From assembly GCA_025331445.1 (NCBI GenBank), contig JAIWNE010000016.1:124001-188000 (forward strand): a DNA stretch of 64,000 bases, written 5' to 3'. Below the pieces are notes generated by a model. The model was not told the origin of the DNA. It searched no databases and saw nothing but the letters and a program-made list of their open reading frames with translations. This stretch comes from Blakeslea trispora (lineage: Eukaryota; Mucoromycota; Mucoromycetes; Mucorales; Choanephoraceae). The position numbers and the translations under genes are program-made. Shown here piece by piece: positions 38,723-51,469 of the stretch; the first letter of the stretch is position 1; each line of letters begins with the position of its first letter.

Positions 38723-39797
38723 AAAAGAAAAAAGAGATGAATAATAATAATAAAAAATTGGCATGCTTGAAATACGTAATACATAAACACAAGGATGTAC
38801 AGATTTGTCCCTGAGTTAAGGATTGTCCCCTTTCATGCGATGGCTCTTTCATAAAAAAAGGGAGGGTTACTGTTCATTCATTTTATTAAAAAGAAAATGA
38901 CAGCCATGTTTATTTCAAAATATATGTGACCAGAAAAAAGACAAGTTTTTAAAGTGACGAGAAACAAGACACTATGTGTAGCTTAGACATCGGATGAGCC
39001 AATCTCTCTCTTTGTTTTAGGTGAGGAGGATCACTACCTTGTAGGTGACAAACATATTGAAGATTTCCAGCTTCTTGCTAACATTCTTTTGATGGTACAG
39101 ATCAAATGACTTATTCATTGATCTTGCTTTTAAACCATCTGTGATTACTTTATACGCAACTGAGCTATTGTATTCTAAAAGACTCAAGTATCTAGGACCT
39201 TTCGAAATAAACTCTCGGTCTTCCAATCGAGCTCTTGAATAGTTTGGCGAATAAACACATATAGACAGAAAAGCAAATCATTCAGATAGGGTACAAAAGT
39301 ATTCTTGATCATCAAACATCTAAATCATATTTCCTTTTTTAACGCAGCAGACGCTTTCAAGTGGTGTTCAATCGTTATCAGGCAAATGCAAAAGAGCTCA
39401 ATATTTCCAAGCAGAAAACAAGGCTATTTTCTTTGGGCTGCAACTGATAGAGCTTGCTGAATACTAGTATCATCATTTGCATAATTACTTGGGCGAGGTT
39501 TCTGAACTTGTGATGGTTTACTATTATTCTAAAGAAAGAAAAAGAAGCACTCTTTCTTGCAAATGCTCATGTTCGTCACAGCAATCAATAAATATGTTGG
39601 TTTCTGCTCAAATGTATACAAAAAGCAGCTTATCCTTATTTAGAGTAAATGCATTAGGATGTTAACACTAAGAACACTATGAATTCTCTTTCTTTTTCTT
39701 TCAATGAAATATACATTAAATCATCTTTGCGATTTTGTAAGAAAAAAAAAGGCCCATATTGGCATTGATCTCTAGAGCTTCTTGTCTATAAAGTGGC

Positions 39798-39807
39798 GGG
39801 GGGGGGG
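39798..39807. repeat. G10 homopolymer
   Basis: Ten G in a row within a GC-rich patch between genes. Confidence 0.9.
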
Positions 39808-41612
39808 AGGGCCTTTCTATCGCTTAAATCTTGATGTATCATCCAAGAGGAAAAGGGCAAGGAGGAATTGTTCAAAAAGGAAATTTTGAGTTATAAAAAA
39901 AAAAAGAAGTTTGGTTGATGCATGTAATAGTACAAGAGATGGACTTTATCAATACATTGATTCAAAGTTACGGGTTTGTCTGAACAAAGGTCTGCTCTCC
40001 AAGATTGCACAATAGTGGAACGAACAATGTGTCATCCATTTTGGAGAAAAACGGTGTAATGAACAGATGGTTTTGGTAGCTTAGAATTCACGTGCATATG
40101 GTTGAATAGGTTGCTCTCTGTTTTATTCTGCTTTAATGATTGCTATAACCAAGTAGTGTTTGTAAAACATGAAAAAAGCAATTAAATACATTTTCCCTCT
40201 TTCTCATATTACTTATTGACTCAAATGTGTAACCATCATGGTATAACCATTTAACCAGTTCCATTCGATTCTATCATCTTCTGTAGCCAAGTTCTATTTC
40301 TGTGAACTTGGGATACCCTGTTTTCGGAAATTGGTTACCAAGCTTCTGAACTTGTGTAAGTTTCAGAATCCTTATTGTACAAATTTACGATTTCTCTCTT
40401 TTTTTTTTTTTGTGTGTATTCGATAGTTTGTTACATTGGCAAAGAAATCGCTTTAAATAAATACACTTTACTACAATGTATGATAAGTATGTAATTTTTC
40501 TCTTCTTCGATTAAAAGTGCTAGAACCTGACAAGTATGTTATAAAGCAACATGGCAAGTTGAGCAAAATCAAACGCTGACATGAAGATGATATTCTAGAT
40601 GAAATATCATGCATACTTGTTTTCTTGTCGAAATCATAATGAGAAGCTTAATTAAAAAAAAAATAGATGGATTCTTGGGTTGCAGACACTATCTTTAGTA
40701 AGGTGGAAACGTCTTTTCAGCACTCTTTTAGTCTTCTAGAAGGTTTATTCATTGAAAACAAACAGATAGTTTACACTTTCTAATAAGATTCTGCCTTTGT
40801 AGATACTGATACCAACTTGGATAATATTCTAAACAATACATGAAATTTAAAGAACAAGAGAGAGAAAGAGGATTTAAGAATGCGGATAGTTACCCCCTTC
40901 TCCTCTATCTCTCTCTTTCAAAACCTAGCAAACTTATTTACACAAATAAAGGCTGACGCAAATTTTATGTGTGCATAACGCAAGCTTCTAGAAGTAGCTT
41001 TATTTTAAGGCGCATGACTCTATTATCAAAATAACACTCAATCTCTATATACATTATCAGCTCAAAGAAGAGTCAAAAGAAACAGCCATTCAAATCAAAA
41101 CTTTAGGACCTATGGTCTGGTACTGTGAAGCATATTTCGGTATACATAAATCCTTCCGAAAATATCAATTCAATTACGACTTGATCAACTAGACCAAAAA
41201 AAAGAAGTGGCATCTACTCATCGATACGCACAAATAACACCAGTACAAATTTGTGTTTTTTTTAAAGAAATTGTGTTTCAAGATATTCAAACTTTTCAAT
41301 GTAATGCAACTGAACAGTTGGTTTTTCGTTTAGCTTAAAGAAAAAGCGGCGACTTTTTTTTTCTATTCATTTTCCTTCATACCAAGAAAACATATATATT
41401 ATGGATGTAAACTTCCAGGGAAAACTCAATTAGAAACAAAATACGCCAATCGAATTGGTAGGCGGTTTACTCTGAGTAATGTCTTTAAAAAGAAATTTGC
41501 GAAACAAATGACTACTTATCGTCAGTAGCTCTTATATTGTCATCAACCTTTCTTCGATTTTTTTTTCTTAGCTACGTACTACCTTTGACTGTCTAACTAA
41601 ATCCATGCTCTA

Positions 41613-41623
41613 CCCCCCCCCCC
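41613..41623. repeat. C11 homopolymer
   Basis: Eleven C followed by TCCCC, then a CT repeat. Confidence 0.9.
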
Positions 41624-41856
41624 TCCCCTACTCTCTCTCTCTCTTTCACTTTTTGTTAAAGTATAAGCGCCAAAAGAATATTAGTGTAACAACATTTAAA
41701 TGCGGATACTTAATGTAGGCTATGTGCAAAATTTTCTTTTAATGTATCATATTTACAAAGTTTTCTTGTCTCTTTTTTATACATATACTTGTGAAATAGA
41801 TGAGAATAATAATACAGAATAAAAAATATGAGGCTAAAAAAATAAAGGAGAGGGGA

Positions 41857-41867
41857 GGGGGGGGGGG
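41857..41867. repeat. G11 homopolymer
   Basis: Eleven G about 50 bp past the stop of the Ser/Pro-rich gene, probably in its 3' UTR. Confidence 0.9.
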
Positions 41868-41915
41868 AAGGCAAAGAGACAAAAAATGATATTGAATGAA
41901 AATTGCTTTTTTTTT

Positions 41916-42928
41916 TTAATATCTTGAATGTCTATCAGGGCGCGTTGATGGACGAGATGAAAGTGATGGTCTGATGGTAAGTTGATATCTTGACGATGGA
42001 TATGAGTTGATGCTGGGATTACTGTTCGTATTAGGGTTGTTCATTATGCGGCGAGGCTAGGGAATAATCAAGTTGGTCAGTCAGTTGCGGTGGAATAAGA
42101 TAAATATAGAAGCAAGAATATAAATTAAGAACTTACCATAGCGTGTGATGCAAGTTGTGATGAGGAAGATGCAGACGATAATGATAAGCGGTTATTATAA
42201 GCATAGCGGTTATCGCTATTGCTATAAAATCTATTGCGGTCATGGTGATAGCTACCGTTGCTGTTGCTATACCGAGAAATGGGTCTATTGAAATCAGAGT
42301 GACTTATGCTTCGTGATCGAGCAATGATAGGTCTTGTCTTTACGATAGAGCCGTCTCTGCTTTGAGACCTTGATCTTTCTAGTGGAGAAGGGTTTGGTAC
42401 AAGCTTTGTCGGTAATGTTGTTGTGATAGGAGGAGCAGGAGAGGAAGGAGTAGGAGGAGGGCTGGCAGGAGTTGTTGCATTTGTTTTTGGCTGCGACAAT
42501 AAGTCTTTCATGGCTTGGAAAAGTTTATGCTTTTCCTCTTTCAACAACTTGATCTTCTCGCGGATTTCTTCAGGCGATAACGTAGACGACGACAGTAATT
42601 CAGTCATCGCTGTGGGCGATTTAGGGTTGACTGATAGCACAGGGGAAGGAGGCGAGTCCGGTAAGGTGGCAGTTGGCGAATGTAAGCCTAGTAAGGACTC
42701 TTCCATCTCTGGCTCTTCTTCAAAAGAGCAAGTTTCAATAGGAGGAGATGGAAGACCGTTATCGAGGTGAAGGTAAGGAAGTTTTTTGTCCATATCATGT
42801 TTTGTGGCAGGAGGAGTGAGGGGAGTAGTTTGTCGAGTTTCATTACGCTGCTTCACACGTTGCATAATAGTACAACGAATAGCGTTCATGTTGGTAGGAG
42901 GATGGAATTCGTATTGTTGAGCTGCCAT
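41916..42928 (-). CDS. Unrecognised Ser/Pro-rich protein with a short coiled coil
   Basis: Exons (minus) 42928-42137 and 42056-41916 give 310 residues. I do not recognise a family. Visible parts are an N-terminal stretch with MAAQQYEF and IMQRVKQRNE, acidic and Pro/Ser segments with many SP/TP sites, a charged helix (SPEEIREKIKLLKEEKHKLFQ, about 135-160), a Pro/Thr linker, and an Arg/Ser/Asn/Tyr-rich tail (RSRSQSRDGS, RSRSIS) continuing into exon 2. It looks largely disordered and heavily phosphorylatable, perhaps an RNA-associated or signalling scaffold (inference). The start at 42928 is preferred over an in-frame ATG at 43036, because the extra 36 residues are a Phe/Ser translation of a pyrimidine-rich leader. 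Confidence 0.65.
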
Positions 42929-45900
42929 ATTGAAAGGAGGAAAGAAAAAAAAATATACAGAAAAAAAAAAAAGAAAAGAAGAGCTAAAAGAAAGAGAAAA
43001 GAAAATCCCTCTATTTATTTTAAAATAATTGCACAAAGTTATATAAAAATAAGAAAAAAAAAAAAGTGAACAGAGTCAGATTTGATTATTTTTGGGGAGT
43101 AGGTATCACACATGCATTTAGTCTCAGCAGCGAATCAGACTTTACCTTATTCATTTGTCTACTTGCTTAACCACACACCTGCAAGTCACATCATCTCACT
43201 ACACACACGCTTTTTTTTCTTTGCATAACTAACTCTTATTAAATTTTCTTTAATAAAGAAGACGCTAATACAAATCTGGACAAATTGTACTACAGTTTAT
43301 AATCGAATGAAACTCCTACCTGAGTGGATAAAGATTGGTGTAAAAACTCTAACCTGTGCTTGTTTATACATGCGCGTTAATGTATACGCGCCTTAAAAAT
43401 AAGCTTCAACTTTCTGAAAGAAGATCTTGATCGTCATCTCAAGGGTTACTCTACTTGAACTTGTTCTGTTTCCTCTCTTCTAAAAGTAAAACGAACTCAA
43501 CATAAGCCCTGCTTGAGAACAGAAAAATGACGGTCATCAAACAATAGAATTACGACATGGGAAAGTTGAATGGTTTGTCTCAATCGCTTTGTGAACGAAA
43601 CAAGAAACCAAGAATTGAACAAACAAAACAAGAAAAATAGTTTTGTACTAAACTTTCGATTAGTCAAGTAACGATGTCTCTACAAGTTCTATGAAGGGGA
43701 AGGTTTTTTTTTTTCCTTTCTTAAATACATCCTACACAGAAGACAGTGGCAAAATATAACAGACTAAGGTCGGAGCAAATGCCCGATAGATTAATTATCA
43801 TGTTCCGCCAATTTCTTAAGCACCATCAAACCTCACATTGTTTTCTTTAACCTCTTCCTTCTGGAATTCATTTTTTTTTTTACTCGGAAATATTTTGGAT
43901 AGACATACACTTTGTCAGTCAAATTCTCTTCTTTTTATTTTTGTTATTCAACAACAAGAAAAAGACAAAGAAACATACCATGTTGATCCCTAATCGACCT
44001 GATAGTAGTTTAGATAGGAGGAAGAGAGGAGTAACAGCTTGTCACTCTAATTCAAAGCAATACAAACTTAACTGCACATAAGCGCTACGCCATTTTTGGT
44101 GTTAGTCTACCGATTGTTTGTACCCTTCTATTTACACGGTACCATGCCAACACAACTAGACAATGAAAAGCTGATTTTCATTGTGTGCTACCTATTTTTT
44201 CTTATTGTTCAAAGACGAATGAAGGCAAATAATTTTGTAGACAAGCATGATATAATCGAGTATTCAGATATATGCTTTCATCATGCATACAAATATCTTT
44301 ACTCTTAAAAAAAGAGCCAAGGTTTTATTGATGCAAATGTATATAGAGGCTTTGGCATTGATCTTGTTTTACGTTTTGGCAAATCTAGCAATCAATGAAG
44401 GGGGGTTTTTTTGGCTGTTACTTTTACCAGTTTCTTAAAAAAAAAAAGTGTATGCTTTTGGTCAGCATAAGCAAACATGCTTTCTCTCTTTCTTACAATC
44501 AAGCAGCTTCAATCATCCAAACAAACTTTTGAATGTTACAAGTAACCTTAAAGAGTACCGCACAACAATTGAAAATGGCAAGTTGCATTATGCTAAAAGT
44601 TTGTAACAATGGAGTACGCTAATTGATATCTAATGTTGAGTACAAGGCTGAAAGCTTGTTAATATGGCCACTCTAACAATACTTGTAGCACATGCTAAAC
44701 ATATTAGATTGAGCTTGTCTACTATTTGACACATGATTGTTAGCCGTATCTGACAATAAGCACTGGCAATTTTTCTTCTTCAGTTCTTCCTTTCAAAAGG
44801 TAAACAAAGAATGAAGTTTCTTTGCTGTTAAACTGTTGATTGAAAATCAAATGAATGACAGGAATCGGATGTGCCCCTTTTTTGATTGTCCCTTCGCAAC
44901 ATAAAGCTGGTCCTTTTCTTTGTTCTTTATATAAGAAAAAAAAAGTTCTTTCTGGCATGACCAATAAAATTCAGATAGTTTGTTGAGATCAGCTAAAAAT
45001 AATTCTTGGGTAACTGAAGCATAAAGAGAGAGAGTCCCCCTCCTAACAATCTCTGGCTTTGGTTGTTGCTGATATTTCCACAACATCTACTCTTCTCTTC
45101 TCTTTCACACACACACACTCTTTCTGTATCTTAATATCTTGCAATGAAAGCTTGGCAATGGGATTCAAAGTTAAATGTCATTGTCAAAAACTTCACATGA
45201 TTTGTACCTCAAGCTTCGTCATCCTTTTCAGGAAGGTCATTGCGTGTAGGGAAGAGGACAGACAAAAAACCTGTGTACTCGGAAGTTAAATATCAAGTCA
45301 CCTATGCACTTTTTCAATACTTTGAGCAGTGTAATTATGTATGAATCATTCAGGTAAAGAGCAGTGAAGGAAATGAATTAAAGGCTTTCAGGAGCGAATT
45401 TCTTGATGTCGAGCATGTCTAAGCCTTCGGTGTTGAGCTCTCAAGAGAAGGTGTTGACAGCTGTGGTTTTGACATTGACCAAGTGCTGGTAAGAGGTATA
45501 AAAAGATGGCTAAAGATGGTCCTGCTTCTTGAAAGAAAAGGCCTTGGTTATTTTAGAAAAAAAAAAAGCTATTCTCATTTTTCTCGACTTTTTTTTTTTA
45601 AACTTTTTGAAAAGGAGACTTCAGGTATGCTCGTACTACAAACAATGATATATAAAGAGTGCAGGGAGCTGTCAAGTATTGCCTAGCCTTTCTTTTACAG
45701 AAAAAAGTCTCGTACTCTTGTTCATTTACTTTCTTAATAATCTATGACTATAGAATTTGCTGTGGATTAATCTTGTAGTTTCCCTAGAGGCAAATTGGAC
45801 TTTTTTTTGCAATTAGGTTATTAACAGCGTAGATTCCAAGTGTGAATGACCAATAAAAGACTCGTTTGTCCAGCATCTTACAGGAACATCTCACTCAGCT

Positions 45901-47299
45901 GAGGGATATCATGTCATACTTTACCATATCTTATACGAGAAATGAGTCCTGTTTACTCTATCTAGACTAAAGGATTAAAGTGTAGCAAACTAGTTTAAAG
46001 CATGCAAATTTGCGATTTCAGTAAATACTAACACGAACGCTTTGTTGATCTCTGTCAATACATTACAATCAAATGTAAAATGCAAGACAGTCTAACAAAA
46101 GGTCCCTTTTGCTTCACTATCTCAGGCCCAAGTGTGCAGAGTTAGGTATCCGTTTCTGTTTTCACTAGCTGTTCGTTTGCCTAAGCCTAAGCTTCCTTTT
46201 TTTTTGTATTTTCATTTTCTTTATGGTATATTAAAATTTGGATTGACCGCGAAACCCTTTGACCAGAGAAAAGGACCAAAGGATATTATAAAGTCAAGCA
46301 GTTCATTCTTGTTTTGTTCAGGAAAAGATGTACCGATTATTCAGCAAACTTGCAAAATCAAAACTTGATAAATGAAGTATAAAGAAAAACATAACAAAAA
46401 GACATATTGATCTTGAATTTATAGACGCAAAAAAAAAATTTTTTTTCATCGCTTTTTCAAAAAAAACGTGGCTTTAAATCCTCTATTGAACCACAACAAA
46501 CTTTACTCTAACAACAAGGTCCAATAAAGAAAAAAAAGCAAATGATGATTTGTTTCTTCTCCTCTCTCTTTATCTTTTTCTGTTGCCTAAACAAGAGACA
46601 GAAGAAAAGGCAAGATAGCTATATTGATGTCATGTTTATGAGAAAAACAAAAGAAAAGAAGAAAGGTACGTAAAGAAAACTTGTGTCACCAAGGTCATTG
46701 AAATGAGCGATTACAGCTACTGAGAGAAACAGATTACACATAGAGATAGCTTGAATTACATCAACAAAAAAACTCGGATTGCAATGACTATTGAAAGCAA
46801 AGACAGCATATTTGAAAAAGCAAAAAGAAACTAGATACTTGCATCATCAAAGCATTGTCTACATAACTGTAAAATCTTGGAGAGGTGCTTCGTGGTCAAG
46901 CATAACTCTAGTTCAAAGTATGGTCAAATTTCGATTTAATGAGACATTAGAATTTGGAAAATATCGTTATATCAAACAGCCATGTTATGCAATACTAATG
47001 CAAAGCATGTACACTATACATGTTGAAAGACATGAGCAAAGTGATCCCAATAAATCCATTTCTTGATATTTAATGATCCTTTCATCCTGCTTATCATGTG
47101 TCCAGACTGCAGGATTAGAACTACAGCTAATTTCTTTCATACAAAAAATGGTGTTCCTCTCAACCTGCTCTTGAATGCCTTGTTGTTACTTTTCTTGTGC
47201 TTCATAGTTTGTTTGTTTATTTATTTTTGCTTTAGATCAACTTCATTGTATATAAATGTTAGTTTTAAATAGAAATTGTCAAACCTCTCCCCTTATAGT
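42929..47299. other. Long gene-poor stretch
   Basis: About 4.4 kb with only a probable exon relic at 45,378-45,485. Other open frames are short, lack splice support and have Phe/Lys/Ile-rich random composition. Palindromic A9T8 lies near 46,430-46,446. Confidence 0.55.
45378..45485 (-). pseudogene. Probable terminal-exon relic of an unidentified gene
   Basis: After an acceptor-like CTTACCAG, 36 codons read HLVNVKTTAVNTFS, stop, then ELNTEGLDMLDIKKFAPESL and a terminal TAA. The internal stop is TGA at 45443-45441, one transition from CGA (Arg). Codons are rich in C-ending forms like those of well-expressed genes nearby. I cannot name the parent gene, and no upstream exon is seen. Confidence 0.35.
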
Positions 47300-48392
47300 T
47301 CAAGACGGACTAGCCCTAGCTCGAGTTAATGTTGCTAAATCGTAATATGAAGCTGGAGGTGGATATGGACCTTTGAAAATAAAGCGAAAGGCTCGAAGTA
47401 GTAGACGACCTGTCTCTTTTACTCTACTCATTTGTTTTATTGGAGTAGAGCCAACTTCTTCTTTTGGTATATGTTCGTCTAGCCATGGATGAGATTGCAC
47501 AGTTTCAAGTGAAACACGACTGTTTTTTGGTGATAGCATTTTTTGTATAAGGTCTTTAGCATCTACCCGTATTTTGTAATAGAAAAAATTGGACATTTAG
47601 ACTAAAAGAGCTTAGGTTCTTTTGTTTTGTCTTTTACCTTCTGAAATTTGCTTGGGTATATCGAGATTGCTTTTGCTCATTCTATCAAGTAGCTCTCTGT
47701 CTGAAAGTCCATCAGAGTCGAATGGGTACTTTCCTATCAACATACGAAACAAGGATACGCCCAAAGACCAAACTTCAATTCGATCATAATGAAAGGAAGG
47801 ATCAGAAATCAATTCGGGAGCCAGGTATTGTAATGATCTGTATGCATAAAAAAAAAGAAGTCTAGTGCCTCCTTTGGGACCTAATCTGATCTACTTACCC
47901 TCCAAGATTTAAATAGTCTTCTCTTGTTCCGTCATGTAAAATAAAGGTAAAGCCTTTTAAACTATCGTTGTCATTGAACACCAGATAAATTTCGTTAGGA
48001 TAAGATGCGGATTCCTGAAACAGACGATAGGCCATGATCAGCATCTCAGAAAATGTTTCTCTGGACTTTGTTTCGTTAAACTGAAGCTCCGGATCAAATT
48101 GCGGTTCACAAGATAAAGGGTGCTCAGGCCATTCATATATAGGAAGATAGGTGGCTGACATGATAGACTTTTTTTCATCTTTAGCAGGTTGTGAAACTAC
48201 TGAAGAAGGTTTCGCAAACTTTTGGAGAGGGGGTTTGTGGTACGTTCGAGGATGAAATGATGATGATGAAGGCCGGTCATCTTTTTCAAAAGAATGTGAT
48301 GGCCGAATGCTAGAAGAAGCACTCGTCTCTGATGATTCTAAAATAGGATATAAGGTGCGAGAGATAGAAGGTGTCATATGGACAGACGTCAT
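47300..48392 (-). CDS. Degenerate kinase-fold protein, probable pseudokinase
   Basis: Exons (minus) 48392-47899, 47837-47638 and 47562-47300 give 318 residues. The N-terminal ~100 residues are Ser/Pro-rich. From about 108 the sequence follows a kinase C-lobe: helix E (FSEMLIMAYRLF), a catalytic loop reading FND where HRD is expected (139-141), NLG in place of DFG (162-164), then SLQYLAPEL with APE at 171-173, the helix-F motif VWSLGVSLFRMLIGKYPFD, and HPWL. No glycine loop or VAIK lysine is found, and the activation segment is only about seven residues. This argues against catalysis; a scaffold or regulator role, as in Tribbles-type pseudokinases, is inference. The start is uncertain: an acceptor-like TTGGTAG precedes 48392, and an open frame at 48,682-48,452 might supply an upstream exon. 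Confidence 0.7.
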
Positions 48393-50667
48393 GGAATCAG
48401 AATTCTACCAAGATGAAAAAAAAAGCAATTAAAGTTTACAACCGTTTTCTTTTACTGTTGTTTTTGTTTTCTTGTTAAGAGTGTCAAATTATATTGTCTG
48501 ACAGTCAGAATGTACTGCATACTTTTATTGGGTTTCCTCCGTCTTTTGAATGCTTGGACGAGAGAAACGGTAGCGGTGGTCTGTTTGGAGAGAGATGTTT
48601 CCAATCTCTCATACCTTCGTCTTTCCGTGTCTTTTTCGGACTTAACTTGGCTGTTATGCTTCTGACATCCAAATGAAACCATGTTTTTCTTTTGTTATTG
48701 TCGTTGCTAATTGGCATCAATCCAACGTCCCTTTCAATATGAAAACATAAAAGCAGTCGATAATAACAAAAAGAAGAAGAAAAGATAGAGAAACTAAAGA
48801 AAAAGAGAGAAAATGTCTCCAAATTGAGTTTTCACTTTTTGTGTATGACATGATTTCAAGTCATAGCAGAAATTGCCTTTCCGAAAAGTTTTATTCCATT
48901 AATTGTGAAACTATTATTTGTATGGATAAAAAAAAAGAGCCAACATCATACTGATTGTGATATATACTTATCAGCTTATTGCCGCCTTGTCTATGCTTTT
49001 CATTTCTATTAAGCAGCTGCTATCTATCTTTGATTTTGAGCATTGTCGTCTTTCATGCTCAGGAGCTGAGGTGCTACCTGCCGAGGCTGAAAGATCTATA
49101 GGAGTTCTAGTATATTCTTTTCAATTCATTCAAGCTGCTTCTATTTGTGTCAAGTAACGTTCTTCTCATGAAGGTACACTATTTCAATAGAGCACGCGAT
49201 AAATGTTTGACTTTATCGATAGATCCGAATCAATTAACCTAAATAACAGGCTTGTATCAACAAAAGTAAACAAGTACAGAATTCGTTTTCATGTAACACT
49301 AACTTACAGCGGATACCGTTACAGAAGACAAAAGAAGAAGAAGGGAGTGTACAATGTAGAAAACTTATTACTTATTTAATTCGAAAGATTGTTTGAAATC
49401 AGATTGTTTTGCTTTCATTTGCATACATCAGCTTTTGGATACTATTGTAGTCTTTCTCAAGGTTTTTTTTGATTGCTTGTTTGTTCTCAAACATTTCGAA
49501 AAGTTTAGTAGGACAAGGCTGATCATTGTCAAACTTAATATTGATCGCAACAACTATACATCAGCGCTAATATACAAAATACACATGTGTGTTATTCAAT
49601 GCTCAACGTTTATTGATTTATGAAGTGATTATATCGTACTGGTGCTAACACATGATTTGGTTGAATAAGCTTCAATTGGATAACGCAAGTTCAGGTATGT
49701 TAGTTAACTAGAGCATGGCATATCTACTATCATGCAACAATGCGTTTGATACCAAATCCAAGGCTCTTGTAAGTGGCTTCTCAACATTATCTTGCTAATG
49801 TATTGCTCAACACAGAATCACTTAATGTAAATATTCCTCTCATTTGATATGATAGCCAGCAGTTATCTTTTGACTTATTTTGAGGCCTGACAAATCAAGC
49901 ATATTTCAGCAGAAACACATTTTTTTTTATACATCCAATGCTATACCAGCTCACATATGAGTTGTACACCTCTCTTGACCAAACTAGAGTCTGGTTATAT
50001 CGGGAGGTTATATATTTGATTTTGTGTTACAAGATACCTTCTTTCTTCTCTAAATTAGTGGTGTATTGACTTGTTCAAGCTCAAGAAGCCAAAACAGCAA
50101 ATCAACACTATCTAAAGTCCTATTTGGAGTAAGTCGATACAGTCCTTGTTATCCCTGTTCTGAGTTGGCTCTTCCGAGACACAAGTTGGCAATCATTATG
50201 CAAACATGATATAGTAATGAAAGATACACAAAGCCTAGTCTATTTGTGCCATCATTGGCTGATGGTTAAAGCGCCGTTGTTCAGCATAGCAAAACACACA
50301 TATTTCTGTATGTCACTATACTCAAAGTTATGAAACAGAATAAGCAAACAAAATAAAAGGTATTCAAATTAAACTTTGCTTCAATTGACCTGAGCACCAA
50401 ACCGTACCTTATTTTTTCAGAAAAACCTTAAACAGCATCAATCAGTAGTTACTATAACACCAATCAAATCTGACCTCAGAGATTGCGTCACAAAGATTTT
50501 TAGGCTCCGTAATAGTACAATTTGGCAAGGGCTTAATTTGTCCATTTCTTCCACTCTTCTTTCTTCTTTTGTAAAACCAAAAAAAGGTACTCCATTACCT
50601 ATCACCTATATTATTTAGTGCTGTCATCTTACTTGCTTTTTTCTTCTAGATATTATTACATTAAAAA
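48393..50667. other. Intergenic stretch
   Basis: About 2.3 kb between the pseudokinase and QCR8. Apart from a possible upstream pseudokinase exon (48,682-48,452) I see no gene. Open frames at 48,957-49,157 and 49,393-49,623 have no recognisable similarity. Confidence 0.5.
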
Positions 50668-51077
50668 ATGGGTGGATCTGGCGGAAAGACTTACATGGGC
50701 TGGTAAGTTAGATGTAGATTGCATTTCGATTGTCATTCAGTCTATTGATCGTTCTCTCTATAGGTGGGGTAACATGGGTGGACCTACCCAAAGAGTATGT
50801 TTCTAGCTAACGCAGCATCAACAGTTCGCATTAACCAATTGTATCGATTTCCTTTCTATAGGGTGTTGTTACCTACGTTTTGTCTCCTTTCGAGCAAAAG
50901 CCTTTTGCAGGTGCCATGCACAACGCTGTCTTCAACACTGCTCGTCGTGTTGCTTCTCAAATTCCTTATGTTGGTGTTGCTTTCGGTTTCGGTTATTTCG
51001 TCTACACCAGTGCTAAGAGCAGACATGCCTACCTTTCTTCTAAGGCCGGTCACGCTGCTGAAGGTGGCGATCATTAG
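50668..51077 (+). CDS. QCR8: Cytochrome bc1 complex subunit 8 (QCR8)
   Basis: Exons 50668-50702, 50764-50794 and 50862-51077 give 93 residues, against about 94 in yeast. The conserved N-terminus GGSGGKTYMGWWGNMGGPTQ is followed by VLSPFEQKPF, HNAVFNTARR, one hydrophobic segment (about 53-68) and YLSSKAG. QCR8 is a small inner-membrane subunit of mitochondrial complex III that contacts cytochrome b and helps quinone-site assembly. The middle exon is only 31 nt, and the first intron splits the TGG codon of MGWW. There is no cleavable presequence, as usual for this subunit. Confidence 0.96.
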
Positions 51078-51469
51078 ATTCAAACAAACTGACAGACATA
51101 CGTATACACAACAACCAAACAACAGCTAATAATAAAAAAAATCATGATTCACACATCACACTATTATGCAGACTTTGAATTTGAACAGAATCAGATATGT
51201 ATAGATCGAACTTGCATGGATCTCTGTTATGTATATGTTACATTTGCCTATTTGTTCCATTTCTATAGTATTGAAAGAGAGAGAGAGAGAAAGCGACGGG
51301 AGAATATTGTCCTGTTTTCTTCCTATATTGGGTATATCAGCTTTTATTGCACTTTAGCATGGATTTCAGCTTGTATGTTTTCATGAATTAACTTTATTTT
51401 GGTGTATATATATGTGTGTGTCTATCTATTTATATACAGGAAAAAGAGAGAGAGAGAGAGAGAATAAAC
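51078..51469. other. Convergent 3' region between QCR8 and the first ABC transporter
   Basis: 392 bp between two converging stop codons. Contains AG repeats at 51,276-51,290 and 51,445-51,463. No gene seen. Confidence 0.6.
51445..51463. repeat. AG microsatellite
   Basis: Nine to ten AG dinucleotides just downstream of the first ABC transporter stop. Confidence 0.9.

Larger units (their letters stand above)
38723..41915. other. Long gene-poor stretch
   Basis: About 3.2 kb with no convincing gene. Two short possible coding relics lie at 39,017-39,226 (minus) and 39,347-39,468 (plus), neither recognised. G10 at 39,798-39,807, C11 at 41,613-41,623 and G11 at 41,857-41,867 stand out in AT-rich DNA. 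Confidence 0.55.

Noticed and set aside
39017..39226. 69-residue minus-strand frame
   Set aside because: Composition is somewhat coding-like, but no family is recognised and no adjoining exon is found.
42929..43036. N-terminal extension of the Ser/Pro-rich protein resembling a signal peptide
   Set aside because: The hydrophobic Phe/Ser run comes from a pyrimidine-rich leader typical of 5' UTRs here; the ATG at 42928 is the better start.
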